From Xanthobacteraceae bacterium (lineage in GTDB: Bacteria; Pseudomonadota; Alphaproteobacteria; Rhizobiales; Xanthobacteraceae), in the NCBI GenBank assembly GCA_030043175.1, contig JASHYD010001333.1:1-5196 (forward strand): a stretch of 5,196 bases of DNA, given 5' to 3'. How positions within the stretch are numbered: the stretch's first letter is position 1; every line of letters starts with the position of its first letter. The notes under the pieces are model-generated. The model made no database searches. It had not been told where the DNA came from and saw only the letters and a program-made list of their open reading frames with translations. The position numbers and the translations under genes were made by a program. This document shows, in pieces, positions 1-5,196 of the stretch.

Positions 1-478
1 TCCAGTAGAACGGCGCCCGGCTCTGAAATTGGAATGCCTCGGGACGCAAATCGAGCTTGATGAGCGTGCCGACTCCGGCTCCGGTGACGGGGGCGACGCT
101 CGCGACGATGCGTAGCACCTCCGCAAATGCCAGCGTGACGAGCGCAAAGTACGACCCCTTCAGCCCAGAGCGGAAGCTCAGCGCGCCGATCAAGGCCCCG
201 ACCAGCGCGCCGGCCGCGATGCCGATACAAAAGCCCAGCCAGGCGTTGATGCCGTAGCGCACCTGGAGGATGGCGGTGACGTAGGCTCCGGTGCCGAAGA
301 ACGCAGCATGGCCGAATGAATACTGGCCGCCATAGCCGCCGAGCAGATTCCAGCCTTGACCCACCAAGGCGACCAGCAGGGCGATGATGAGAAAGTTGAG
401 CACGAGGTTGGACGAGGTGATCAGAGGCACGGCGCCGAGCAGTGCGATGACAATGAGCACCGGCGCGAGCCTCCTCAT
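1..478 (-). CDS. livM: LivM-type ABC transporter permease, C-terminus cut off by window edge
   Basis: Inner-membrane permease of a branched-chain amino-acid/amide (HAAT) ABC importer, expected to pair with LivH to form the transmembrane channel. Only the first 159 codons lie in the window; family members usually have well over 300 residues, so about half is missing off the left edge. The N-terminus is hydrophobic (residues about 5-40). The LivM signature follows at 47-66 (GGYGGQYSFGHAAFFG followed by TGAY), and the conserved FALVTLAFAEVLR lies at 111-123. Further hydrophobic stretches cover about 78-100. The ATG at 478 is preceded by GGAGAG (484-489) five bases upstream. It overlaps the livH stop as ATGA (475-478), which suggests translational coupling. 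Family assignment is firm; the transported substrate cannot be told from the permease. Confidence 0.93.
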   Translation of the reverse strand, partial: MRRLAPVLIVIALLGAVPLITSSNLVLNFLIIALLVALVGQGWNLLGGYGGQYSFGHAAFFGTGAYVTAILQVRYGINAWLGFCIGIAAGALVGALIGALSFRSGLKGSYFALVTLAFAEVLRIVASVAPVTGAGVGTLIKLDLRPEAFQFQSRAPFYW

Positions 479-1347
479 GCCCGCTCTCCGAACAGACCGC
501 GGGGACAAAACAGCAAGACCAGAATGAACATCACGAAAATGCCGATCTGGCCGAGCGACTCGCCGAGATAGTAGCCCGACACGCTCTCCACCACGCCGAC
601 GAACAGCCCACCGATCAGCGCGCCCGCTATCGACCCCATGCCGCCGAGCACGACGATTGTGAAGGCGATGAGCACGAAGGCGTTTCCGGCCTGGGGGTTG
701 ACGTAATAGCTTGGCATCAGCAGGCAGGCCGCGACCGCGACGCAGGCTGTCCCGAGACCGAATGCCACCGCGTAGACGTGTGCGACTTCGATGCCCGCAA
801 GCTGTGCACCGAGCTTCTCCTTGGCGACGGCGCGAATTGCCTTACCGATATCGGTCCACTGCATCATGAGCCACAGACCCAACGCCACGGCGAACACTAC
901 GATGAACGCCACGATGCGGGGCAGTGCCAGAAACGCTGGGCCGATTTCGACGACGTCGAAAGCGTAGGGCACATTGATCGTGCGTGTATCGGCGCGGAAT
1001 GCGCAGAGCAGCGCATTCTCGATAATCACGGCGAGCCCGAGCGTCACCAGCAGGACGTTGCGGTCCTCGCCGTGAGCAGCAGGGCCAATGATGAAGCGCT
1101 GTAATCCGTAGCCGAGCAGAAAAAACAGCGGCGCTATGAAAACCGCCGCCACGTAAGGATCGAGCCCGAGCAGCTGGTGCGCGAACAACGCGGCGAACAT
1201 CGCCGCGGTCAAGAGCGCACCATGGGCGAAATTGATGATATGCAGCACGCCGTAGATCAGCGTCAGGCCGAGCGCGACCAGCGCGTAGATGGCACCCGTC
1301 ATCAAGCCGTTGAGCACCGTCGCAAGGAGGATGGCTGGCGACAACAT
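475..1347 (-). CDS. livH: LivH-type ABC transporter permease
   Basis: Inner-membrane permease of a Liv/HAAT-type ABC importer, 290 residues, the normal length for LivH. The protein is strongly hydrophobic, with about eight likely membrane segments. The N-terminal family signature runs over residues 18-43 (GAIYALVALGLTLIYG then HIINFAHG). The cytoplasmic ATPase-contact loop is at about 168-186 (GKAIRAVAKEKLGAQLAGI), and the conserved late motif GGMGSIAGALIGG is at 235-247. The reading frame stays open to an ATG at 1437, inside the binding-protein gene, but the extra 30 residues are Arg-rich and unlike LivH. The ATG at 1347 begins the conserved region and has a modest GGTGG (1354-1358) six bases upstream, so it was chosen. 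The gene lies 49 bp after the binding-protein stop and overlaps livM by four bases (ATGA), so the three form one operon. Confidence 0.95.
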   Translation of the reverse strand: MLSPAILLATVLNGLMTGAIYALVALGLTLIYGVLHIINFAHGALLTAAMFAALFAHQLLGLDPYVAAVFIAPLFFLLGYGLQRFIIGPAAHGEDRNVLLVTLGLAVIIENALLCAFRADTRTINVPYAFDVVEIGPAFLALPRIVAFIVVFAVALGLWLMMQWTDIGKAIRAVAKEKLGAQLAGIEVAHVYAVAFGLGTACVAVAACLLMPSYYVNPQAGNAFVLIAFTIVVLGGMGSIAGALIGGLFVGVVESVSGYYLGESLGQIGIFVMFILVLLFCPRGLFGERA

Positions 1348-1362
1348 GGCGGACCACCGCGC

Positions 1363-1388
1363 CGGGCGTTGCCAAGCGGCCGCGCCCG
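1363..1388 (-). promoter_or_regulatory. GC-only inverted repeat between binding-protein and permease genes
   Basis: A 6-bp perfect inverted repeat, CGGGCG (1363-1368) and CGCCCG (1383-1388) with a 14-base spacer, fills much of the 49-bp gap between the binding-protein stop and the livH start. In many ABC importer operons a stem-loop at this place protects the upstream binding-protein message or lowers permease expression, giving an excess of binding protein. That role here is inference. There is no U-run, so it does not look like a full terminator. The loop contains the palindrome GCGGCCGC (1377-1384), part of which overlaps the right arm, so alternative foldings exist. Confidence 0.3.
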
Positions 1389-1396
1389 CAGCCTCG

Positions 1397-2635
1397 TCAG
1401 GCCCGCGGCATCGGAAACACCGGCTTCGCCGACGCAAACGAAGCCGGGAATATCACCTGGATGTCATTGTCGAGCACCTGCGTGTTGACCGGCGTGGCTC
1501 CTTGGTTCTGGCCGTCGACGAACCTGGTCGGGCCATACGGCATTACGTGGCCCGCAAAGGTCGACTCGGTGAGGGCGGCGATGAGCTTGGCACGGTCCGT
1601 TGCTGCGGCGCGCTCGATCGCATCGGCGAGCAGCAGCATGCACGAATAGTTCATGTACACCTCGTAGGTGTAGAACTCGTGCTTCTCCTCGACCCTCATC
1701 TTGAGTGCCAGCGCTTTCGGGTTCTTCGGGTCGAACCAATGATTGCAATCCATGATGTATCGCGCAGCCTCGGGGAATTCCTTGACGAACTTGTAGGATG
1801 AGGCCGCGCCGCCGAGCACGGAATAGATGCCCTTCGGGCGCACGCGTTGTTGCTGCATCGTGCGTGCAAGCAGCACATATTCGTTGTAATAGTTGGCTGG
1901 AATGACGAGATCGGGGCTCCGCGCCCTGATTTTGAGCACGACGTTGTTGAAGTCGCGCGCCGGTGTCGGATGCGCAATGGTTTCGAGGATCTGGAACCCG
2001 CGCTCGGGGAGCTGCTCATTCAAGAGCTTTGCCAGACCCGAGCCGAACGCCGAATCTTCATGAACGATCATGATCGTCTTCGCCGGCCTGCCGGCCTGAT
2101 CGTTGAGGGCCACGAGATTGTCGAGCGCTGCCTTGGCGATGACACCGAAGCCGGGCCCGAACCGGAAGGTATTCCTCAGGCCCCGGGTCACGATGCTGTC
2201 GACCACGCCGACGTCCACGATATAGGGAAGGTCATAGCGCGCGGCGGTCTGGCTGGCGGAGAGGCAAATCGAGCTCGCATACCCCCCGACAATGGCTGCG
2301 ACACCGACGGCGTTCATCTTTTCGACCTCGGCATTGCCTCCTTCCGGCGTCGATTGGGCGTCGCCGAGCACCGGTTCGATCTTTGCGCCGCCGAGCGCTT
2401 TGAGCCCCCCCGCCGAATTGATCTCGTCGACCGCCATCATGGCGCCAATCCGGCCCTGTTGGCCGGAGTACGACAGGGCGCCCGAAACCGGATGCAGCAC
2501 ACCGATTTTCACGGGCGCCGCCTGCGCACGCAGCACACCAGGCCGGGACAAGATGCCGGCCACCGTCGCGGCGGCGCCCAGCGCGGTGGAGCGCAGAAGC
2601 TGGCGGCGGCTTACGGATAAGAAATGACGCGGCAT
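1397..2635 (-). CDS. livK: Tat-exported ABC transporter substrate-binding protein, Leu/Ile/Val-binding (Peripla_BP_6) type
   Basis: Periplasmic type I substrate-binding protein, 412 residues, that would capture a ligand and deliver it to LivH/LivM. The N-terminus has a twin-arginine signal: SRRQLLR at 9-15, a hydrophobic Ala-rich stretch to about 30, and likely cleavage near residue 37-39 (LRAQA). The mature domain opens with the family start PVKIGVLHPVSGALSYSG (41-58), then AVDEINSAGG (68-77), GGYASSICLSASQTA (117-131, the usual ligand-contacting Ser/Thr region) and VHEDSAFGSG (191-200). The ATG at 2635 was chosen because AGGGAG (2643-2648) lies seven bases upstream; an in-frame ATG at 2674 would place this ribosome site inside the coding region and spoil the signal peptide. 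It is the first gene of the operon and is divergent from the amidohydrolase. The family binds branched-chain amino acids but also amides, urea and aromatic acids, so the symbol marks the family, not a proven ligand. Confidence 0.93.
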   Translation of the reverse strand: MPRHFLSVSRRQLLRSTALGAAATVAGILSRPGVLRAQAAPVKIGVLHPVSGALSYSGQQGRIGAMMAVDEINSAGGLKALGGAKIEPVLGDAQSTPEGGNAEVEKMNAVGVAAIVGGYASSICLSASQTAARYDLPYIVDVGVVDSIVTRGLRNTFRFGPGFGVIAKAALDNLVALNDQAGRPAKTIMIVHEDSAFGSGLAKLLNEQLPERGFQILETIAHPTPARDFNNVVLKIRARSPDLVIPANYYNEYVLLARTMQQQRVRPKGIYSVLGGAASSYKFVKEFPEAARYIMDCNHWFDPKNPKALALKMRVEEKHEFYTYEVYMNYSCMLLLADAIERAAATDRAKLIAALTESTFAGHVMPYGPTRFVDGQNQGATPVNTQVLDNDIQVIFPASFASAKPVFPMPRA

Positions 2636-2736
2636 CCGCTCTCTCCCTGATGGCTGGAAACGTAACACTAACATTGGTTCACGTGGGCTTCTATATTGCT
2701 CTTGCTTCGCGCCTGGGCTTATCGAAGGGCATCGTC
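2636..2736. promoter_or_regulatory. Divergent intergenic region with both operon promoters and ribosome binding sites
   Basis: These 101 bases separate the start codons of the minus-strand binding protein and the plus-strand amidohydrolase, so both promoters must lie here or run into the coding regions. Ribosome sites are clear on both sides: AGGGAG (2643-2648, minus strand) and GAAGGG (2724-2729, plus strand, seven bases before ATG 2737). The middle is AT-richer. For the plus strand, TATATT (2692-2697) resembles a -10 box, with only a poor -35 (TAACAT, 2669-2674) at 17-bp spacing; TTGGTT (2674-2679) is too close. No convincing sigma-70 pair was found for the minus strand. A CACGTG palindrome sits at 2680-2685 near the centre. 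A shared regulator is plausible but no regulator gene is visible. Confidence 0.45.
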
Positions 2737-4551
2737 ATGATGGACACATCGCTGCCGCGCCGCCGCTTTCTCGCAAGGGCAAGCGCGACCATGGCGGGCG
2801 CGCTTGCCGGCAGCCATTCGGCAAAGGCACAAACCGCCACTCCGCGGCCTCCGGCAACTGTGCTGGTTCGGCCGGCCGATACGATTCTCAAGAATGGCAA
2901 TATCATCACGGTCGATGCGGCATTCTCCGTCGGACAAGCGGTCGCAATCGCGGCAGACCGCATCGTTGCGGTCGGCCCTGACGAGGCGATGGGGGCCCAT
3001 ACGGGTCCGCAGACCCGCATCATCGATCTGAAAGGCCAAACCGTTGTTCCAGGCCTGACTGATGGCCATGCCCATATGGACCGCGAAGCGCTGCGCAATG
3101 TTTTCCCTTCGCTTGGCAGCGTACGCTCGATCCGCGACATTCAGGATCGGATTGCCGAGCTCGCCCGCGGCAAGCGGCCGGGCGAATGGATCGTCACCAT
3201 GCCAATCGGCGATCCGCCGTACTATTTCGATGTGCCCGATATTCTGGCCGAGGGGCGCTGGCCGACTCGCCAGGAACTCGACACGGCCGCTCCCGACAAC
3301 CCTGTCTATATCCGTTCAATCTGGGGCTACTGGCGCAATACAATGCCGCTCGTCTCCTGCGCCAACACCGAGGCGCTCAGGCGAGCCGGCATAACGCGCG
3401 ACACGGTCGCGCCAGTGCCAACCGTGATGATCGAGAAGGATGCCCACGGCGACCCGACCGGCACCTTCCTCGAGCAGGAGTTTCAACCAATTTCAGAACT
3501 GATCTGGTTCCGCGATGCCGCTCGATTTACGCATGCGGACCGCATGCGCGCCTTGCCAGAATCGGCTCGCGCCTATCACGCGTTCGCAACGACCGGTATT
3601 TTTGAGGGGCACGGCGCGGCGACCGAACTCATCCGCGTTTACAAGGAAACTTACGCGAAGGGCGCGCTCACGATGCGCACGACCCTTGCCTTCAGCCCTG
3701 ACTGGAATGCCGTGGGCAGGGCGCCGCTCGGCTCCTTTATCGACGCGTGGGCGGGGTGGTTGGGCGGTCCTGGATTAGGCAATGCTTGGCTCAAAATGAG
3801 CGGAGTTAACGTCAGCATCGGACACGATGCCGCCGACGATGTTCGCGCCATGGCGGCGCCTTATACCGGATGGGCAGGATTCAATTATGCCAACGGGTTG
3901 CCGCGCGATCAGCTCAAGGATGTGCTGGTGCGTTGCGCCACAAATGACATTCGCACAGTGATGATTCATAGGCCGGGAGTGCTCGACCTTTACGATGAGA
4001 TCGACCGGATCGTCCCCTTGAAGGGGAAACGGTGGGTCATTGCTCATATCAACACAATCACACCAGCGGACATTGAGCGCATCGTCCGGATGGGTCTGGT
4101 GGTGACCACGCACACAAACAATTCGCTATACAAGGCGCTCGATACGCTTGCGCGCCAGATGCCACCCGATCGGCACCGCGAAATCGTACCGTTGCGCAGC
4201 CTGCTTGACGCAGGCGTTGAGGTGTCGCTGGCGACCGACAACGCACCGGCGTCGTTGTTCTTGCCGATCTGGCAAACGGTCGCACGCACAAGCTTTCGGA
4301 CCGCTCGGCGTGTGGCGCCGGAAGAGGCACTGACCCGCGCCGACGCGCTGCGCTGTGCAACTGCGAACGGCGCCTATCTTACGTTCGACGAGGACAATAG
4401 AGGTTCGCTGCAGCCCGGCAAGTTCGCCGACCTCGCAGTTCTAAGCGCCGATCCGCTGACGGTGGAGGAGGAGAAGATCGCCGATATCGTCTCTCGGATG
4501 ACTATGGTCGGCGGCAAAGTCGTGTACGGAGCACCGAACTCGTCAGGCTGA
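2737..4551 (+). CDS. Tat-exported metal-dependent amidohydrolase, YtcJ / amidohydrolase-3 type
   Basis: Predicted extracytoplasmic hydrolase of the amidohydrolase superfamily, 604 residues; the exact substrate is unknown. A twin-arginine signal is visible (PRRRFLA at 7-13, Ala-rich stretch 15-25, likely cut after AKA at 29-31). A composite beta-sandwich start follows (DTILKNGNIITVD, 48-60), then VVPGLTDGHAHMD (103-115) with metal-ligand histidines H111 and H113. Other likely metal or catalytic residues are H411 (MIHRPG), H437 (VIAHIN) and D501 (ATDNAP). DPTGTFLEQ (239-247) and the C-terminal GSLQPGKFADLAVLSADPL (556-574) are typical of the family. Start choice: ATG 2737 has GAAGGG seven bases upstream; the in-frame ATG at 2650 would put 29 residues before the Tat motif and lies in the divergent promoter region. 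ATG 2740 is an alternative. Active-site motifs differ from the usual family (N358 where a Lys is expected; no GD after H411), so it is probably a divergent subfamily. Divergence from the ABC operon suggests the two share a substrate pathway. Confidence 0.9.
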   Translation: MMDTSLPRRRFLARASATMAGALAGSHSAKAQTATPRPPATVLVRPADTILKNGNIITVDAAFSVGQAVAIAADRIVAVGPDEAMGAHTGPQTRIIDLKGQTVVPGLTDGHAHMDREALRNVFPSLGSVRSIRDIQDRIAELARGKRPGEWIVTMPIGDPPYYFDVPDILAEGRWPTRQELDTAAPDNPVYIRSIWGYWRNTMPLVSCANTEALRRAGITRDTVAPVPTVMIEKDAHGDPTGTFLEQEFQPISELIWFRDAARFTHADRMRALPESARAYHAFATTGIFEGHGAATELIRVYKETYAKGALTMRTTLAFSPDWNAVGRAPLGSFIDAWAGWLGGPGLGNAWLKMSGVNVSIGHDAADDVRAMAAPYTGWAGFNYANGLPRDQLKDVLVRCATNDIRTVMIHRPGVLDLYDEIDRIVPLKGKRWVIAHINTITPADIERIVRMGLVVTTHTNNSLYKALDTLARQMPPDRHREIVPLRSLLDAGVEVSLATDNAPASLFLPIWQTVARTSFRTARRVAPEEALTRADALRCATANGAYLTFDEDNRGSLQPGKFADLAVLSADPLTVEEEKIADIVSRMTMVGGKVVYGAPNSSG

Positions 4552-4572
4552 AGCGGACAATCGCAGAGGTGC

Positions 4573-4603
4573 CAAACATCTGAAATCCCGGCGGTGATGT
4601 TTG
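4573..4603 (+). terminator. Possible weak stem-loop after the amidohydrolase gene
   Basis: Perfect 8-bp inverted repeat CAAACATC (4573-4580) and GATGTTTG (4596-4603) with a 15-base loop, starting 22 bases after the amidohydrolase stop. The position suits transcript-end formation. The stem is AT-rich, the loop long and there is no T-run after it, so it is a poor intrinsic terminator and may be chance. Confidence 0.2.
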
Positions 4604-4779
4604 CATTCATGGGACAAGCAATGGTCGAGGCGGCACTGTTGCCGACGGCTCGCGTCCGGCGGCTAATGTCCTCTATTGCGGTGTAACCTGACGCGCCGAG
4701 GTTCCACCAAGCGGTATTCTCAGCAAGGCCGATGCATCGAAAGGTCGCCTCGACCGCACTGGTTGGGAGCAGGCCAGCC

Positions 4780-4875
4780 ATGCGCTTGGTCGCTTTGATC
4801 CTGGTGACCTTCGCCATCAGCAGCAGCCGCTGCCACGCAGAACTGGCAGGAGTGCAGCACGCCGTGGGTCCGTGA
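4780..4875 (+). other. 31-codon ORF resembling a bare signal peptide; possible gene remnant
   Basis: The ORF starts at ATG 4780, with GGGAG (4765-4769) ten bases upstream (the longer purine-rich stretch GGGAGCAGG ends at 4773), and reads MRLVALILVTFAISSSRCHA followed by eleven residues to a TGA at 4873-4875. The first 20 residues have the layout of a Sec signal peptide: one basic residue, a hydrophobic core, then small and polar residues ending in CHA. Nothing secreted follows. It might be a decayed secreted-protein gene, a tiny membrane peptide or chance. I do not recognise a family. Confidence 0.15.
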
Positions 4876-4880
4876 GTCGA

Positions 4881-4899
4881 TTGAGCCGTCCACGCTCAA
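4881..4899. promoter_or_regulatory. 19-bp palindrome, possible operator upstream of the VOC gene
   Basis: Perfect dyad TTGAGC (4881-4886), 7-base spacer, GCTCAA (4894-4899), about 100 bases before the VOC start. A further GCTCAA half-site sits at 4918-4923, 24 bases after the previous one, close to two helical turns plus. This layout is what a dimeric repressor or activator site looks like, but it could also be a small RNA stem or chance. No known regulator can be assigned. Confidence 0.25.
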
Positions 4900-4988
4900 G
4901 ACCTCTGCCCCTCTCAGGCTCAACCGGGCCTTTCGAATGGCGGTTGCGTCATGGCGAAGCCGTCCCCACCTAAGCCGTTGGCTGGCAC

Positions 4989-4996
4989 AGGAGGAG
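4989..4996 (+). promoter_or_regulatory. Strong ribosome binding site of the VOC gene
   Basis: AGGAGGAG lies six bases before ATG 5003. This near-perfect anti-16S match is much stronger than the sites of the other genes in the window and fixes the start of the truncated VOC gene. Confidence 0.85.
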
Positions 4997-5002
4997 TGTC
5001 TG

Positions 5003-5196
5003 ATGGCTCAATCTGCAAAGCCGCGCCTTATAGGCTTCAACCACGTGGCGTTAGAGGTGGGAGACATCGAGGAGGCGCTGGCGTTTTACGGCCGCCTCTT
5101 TAAGTTCGAGCTACGCGGCAAGAGTGCGACGATGGCCTTTATCGATCTCGGTGACCAGTTCATCGCCCTTCAGAAAGGGCGCAAACAGCCCGCAGA
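5003..5196 (+). CDS. VOC-family (glyoxalase/dioxygenase fold) protein, 3' end cut off by window edge
   Basis: The first 64 codons of a vicinal-oxygen-chelate fold protein, the family of glyoxalase I, ring-cleaving dioxygenases and antibiotic-resistance proteins. After a short leader the first beta-alpha unit is clear: GFNHVALEVGDIEEALAFYG (11-30), with H14 in the usual first metal-ligand position and the classic AxxFYG helix end. Then come FELRGKSATMAFIDLG (36-51) and DQFIALQKG (52-60). In many metal-binding members the strand corresponding to FIAL carries a Glu ligand (pattern hIEL); here that place appears to be Ala, so metal chemistry may differ, though the alignment is by eye. It uses ATA, TTA and CTA codons within 40 codons, while the 159 visible livM codons contain one CTA and no ATA or TTA. 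It begins 451 bases after the amidohydrolase on the same strand, so it is probably a separate transcription unit. The exact reaction cannot be assigned. Confidence 0.85.
   Translation, partial: MAQSAKPRLIGFNHVALEVGDIEEALAFYGRLFKFELRGKSATMAFIDLGDQFIALQKGRKQPA

Larger units (their letters stand above)
4552..5002. other. Gene-poor stretch between amidohydrolase and VOC genes
   Basis: About 450 bases without a convincing gene. Plus-strand frames contain only short ORFs: 29 codons at 4597-4686 and 31 codons at 4780-4875. A minus-strand frame is open from 4817 back into the 3' end of the amidohydrolase gene (to 4374), but it has no ribosome site and no family resemblance that I recognise. Small inverted repeats are present: CAAACATC/GATGTTTG (4573-4603), GGTCG-CCT-CGACC (4743-4755) and TTGAGC-N7-GCTCAA (4881-4899). 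No tRNA, insertion-sequence end or CRISPR repeat was seen. It could hold the promoter of the VOC gene and the remains of a decayed gene. Confidence 0.6.

Noticed and set aside
842..1375. 177-codon minus-strand open frame overlapping livH in another frame
   Set aside because: It is an Arg/Ala-rich out-of-frame shadow of livH with no membrane or domain features.
1348..1437. N-terminal extension of LivH from ATG 1437
   Set aside because: The extra 30 residues are Arg-rich, overlap the binding-protein gene and do not resemble LivH, whose conserved start matches ATG 1347.
1847..2620. 257-codon plus-strand open frame opposite the binding-protein gene
   Set aside because: It is a shadow of the clear, family-matching binding-protein gene in GC-rich DNA; its product is rich in Arg and His and resembles nothing known to me.
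2674..2697. TTGGTT and TATATT as a sigma-70 promoter pair for the amidohydrolase
   Set aside because: The spacing is only 12 bases, too short for a functional -35/-10 pair.
2650..2736. N-terminal extension of the amidohydrolase from ATG 2650
   Set aside because: It would put 29 residues before the Tat motif, has no good ribosome site and covers the divergent promoter region; ATG 2737 has GAAGGG at proper spacing.
4641..4660. Bulged hairpin GCCGACG / CGTCCGGC as a terminator
   Set aside because: The stem has a bulge, no T-run follows, and it lies about 90 bases after the stop; more likely chance in GC-rich DNA.
4374..4817. 147-codon minus-strand open frame
   Set aside because: About 40 % of it is antisense to the conserved amidohydrolase C-terminus, there is no Shine-Dalgarno before ATG 4817, and no family resemblance is recognisable; third-position GC is only about that of the region.

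Overview
The window is a GC-rich stretch (roughly 60 % or more by eye) that looks proteobacterial, most likely alphaproteobacterial of the Bradyrhizobium/Rhizobiales kind. That placement is an inference. It rests on base composition, on the style of the Tat-exported branched-chain-type binding protein, and on the coupled livH-livM layout; no rRNA or other marker gene is present to confirm it.

Left half, minus strand (read right to left): a branched-chain amino-acid/amide (Liv/HAAT) type ABC uptake operon. The order is a periplasmic substrate-binding protein (1397-2635), the permease LivH (475-1347), and the permease LivM (478 down to the left edge, cut off). LivH and LivM overlap by an ATGA, so they are probably translationally coupled. 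The ATPases LivG and LivF would be expected beyond the left edge and are not visible.

Centre, plus strand: a divergently transcribed gene (2737-4551) for a 604-residue metal-dependent amidohydrolase of the YtcJ / amidohydrolase-3 type, with its own twin-arginine signal peptide. A 101-bp intergenic region separates it from the binding-protein gene and must hold both promoters. Both products start with Tat signals. The simplest reading is that the hydrolase works on an extracytoplasmic substrate and the ABC system imports that substrate or its product. This is an inference from context; the substrate is unknown.

Right part: about 450 bp without a convincing gene (4552-5002). It holds a weak inverted repeat just after the amidohydrolase gene, a 19-bp palindrome that could be an operator, and a 31-codon ORF resembling a signal peptide. 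After it, the 5' end of a plus-strand VOC (glyoxalase/dioxygenase fold) gene begins at 5003 behind a near-perfect Shine-Dalgarno and runs off the right edge.

Nothing here amounts to a clearly new system. The most interesting points are the divergent Tat hydrolase/Tat importer pair and the departures of the amidohydrolase from its family's usual active-site motifs.
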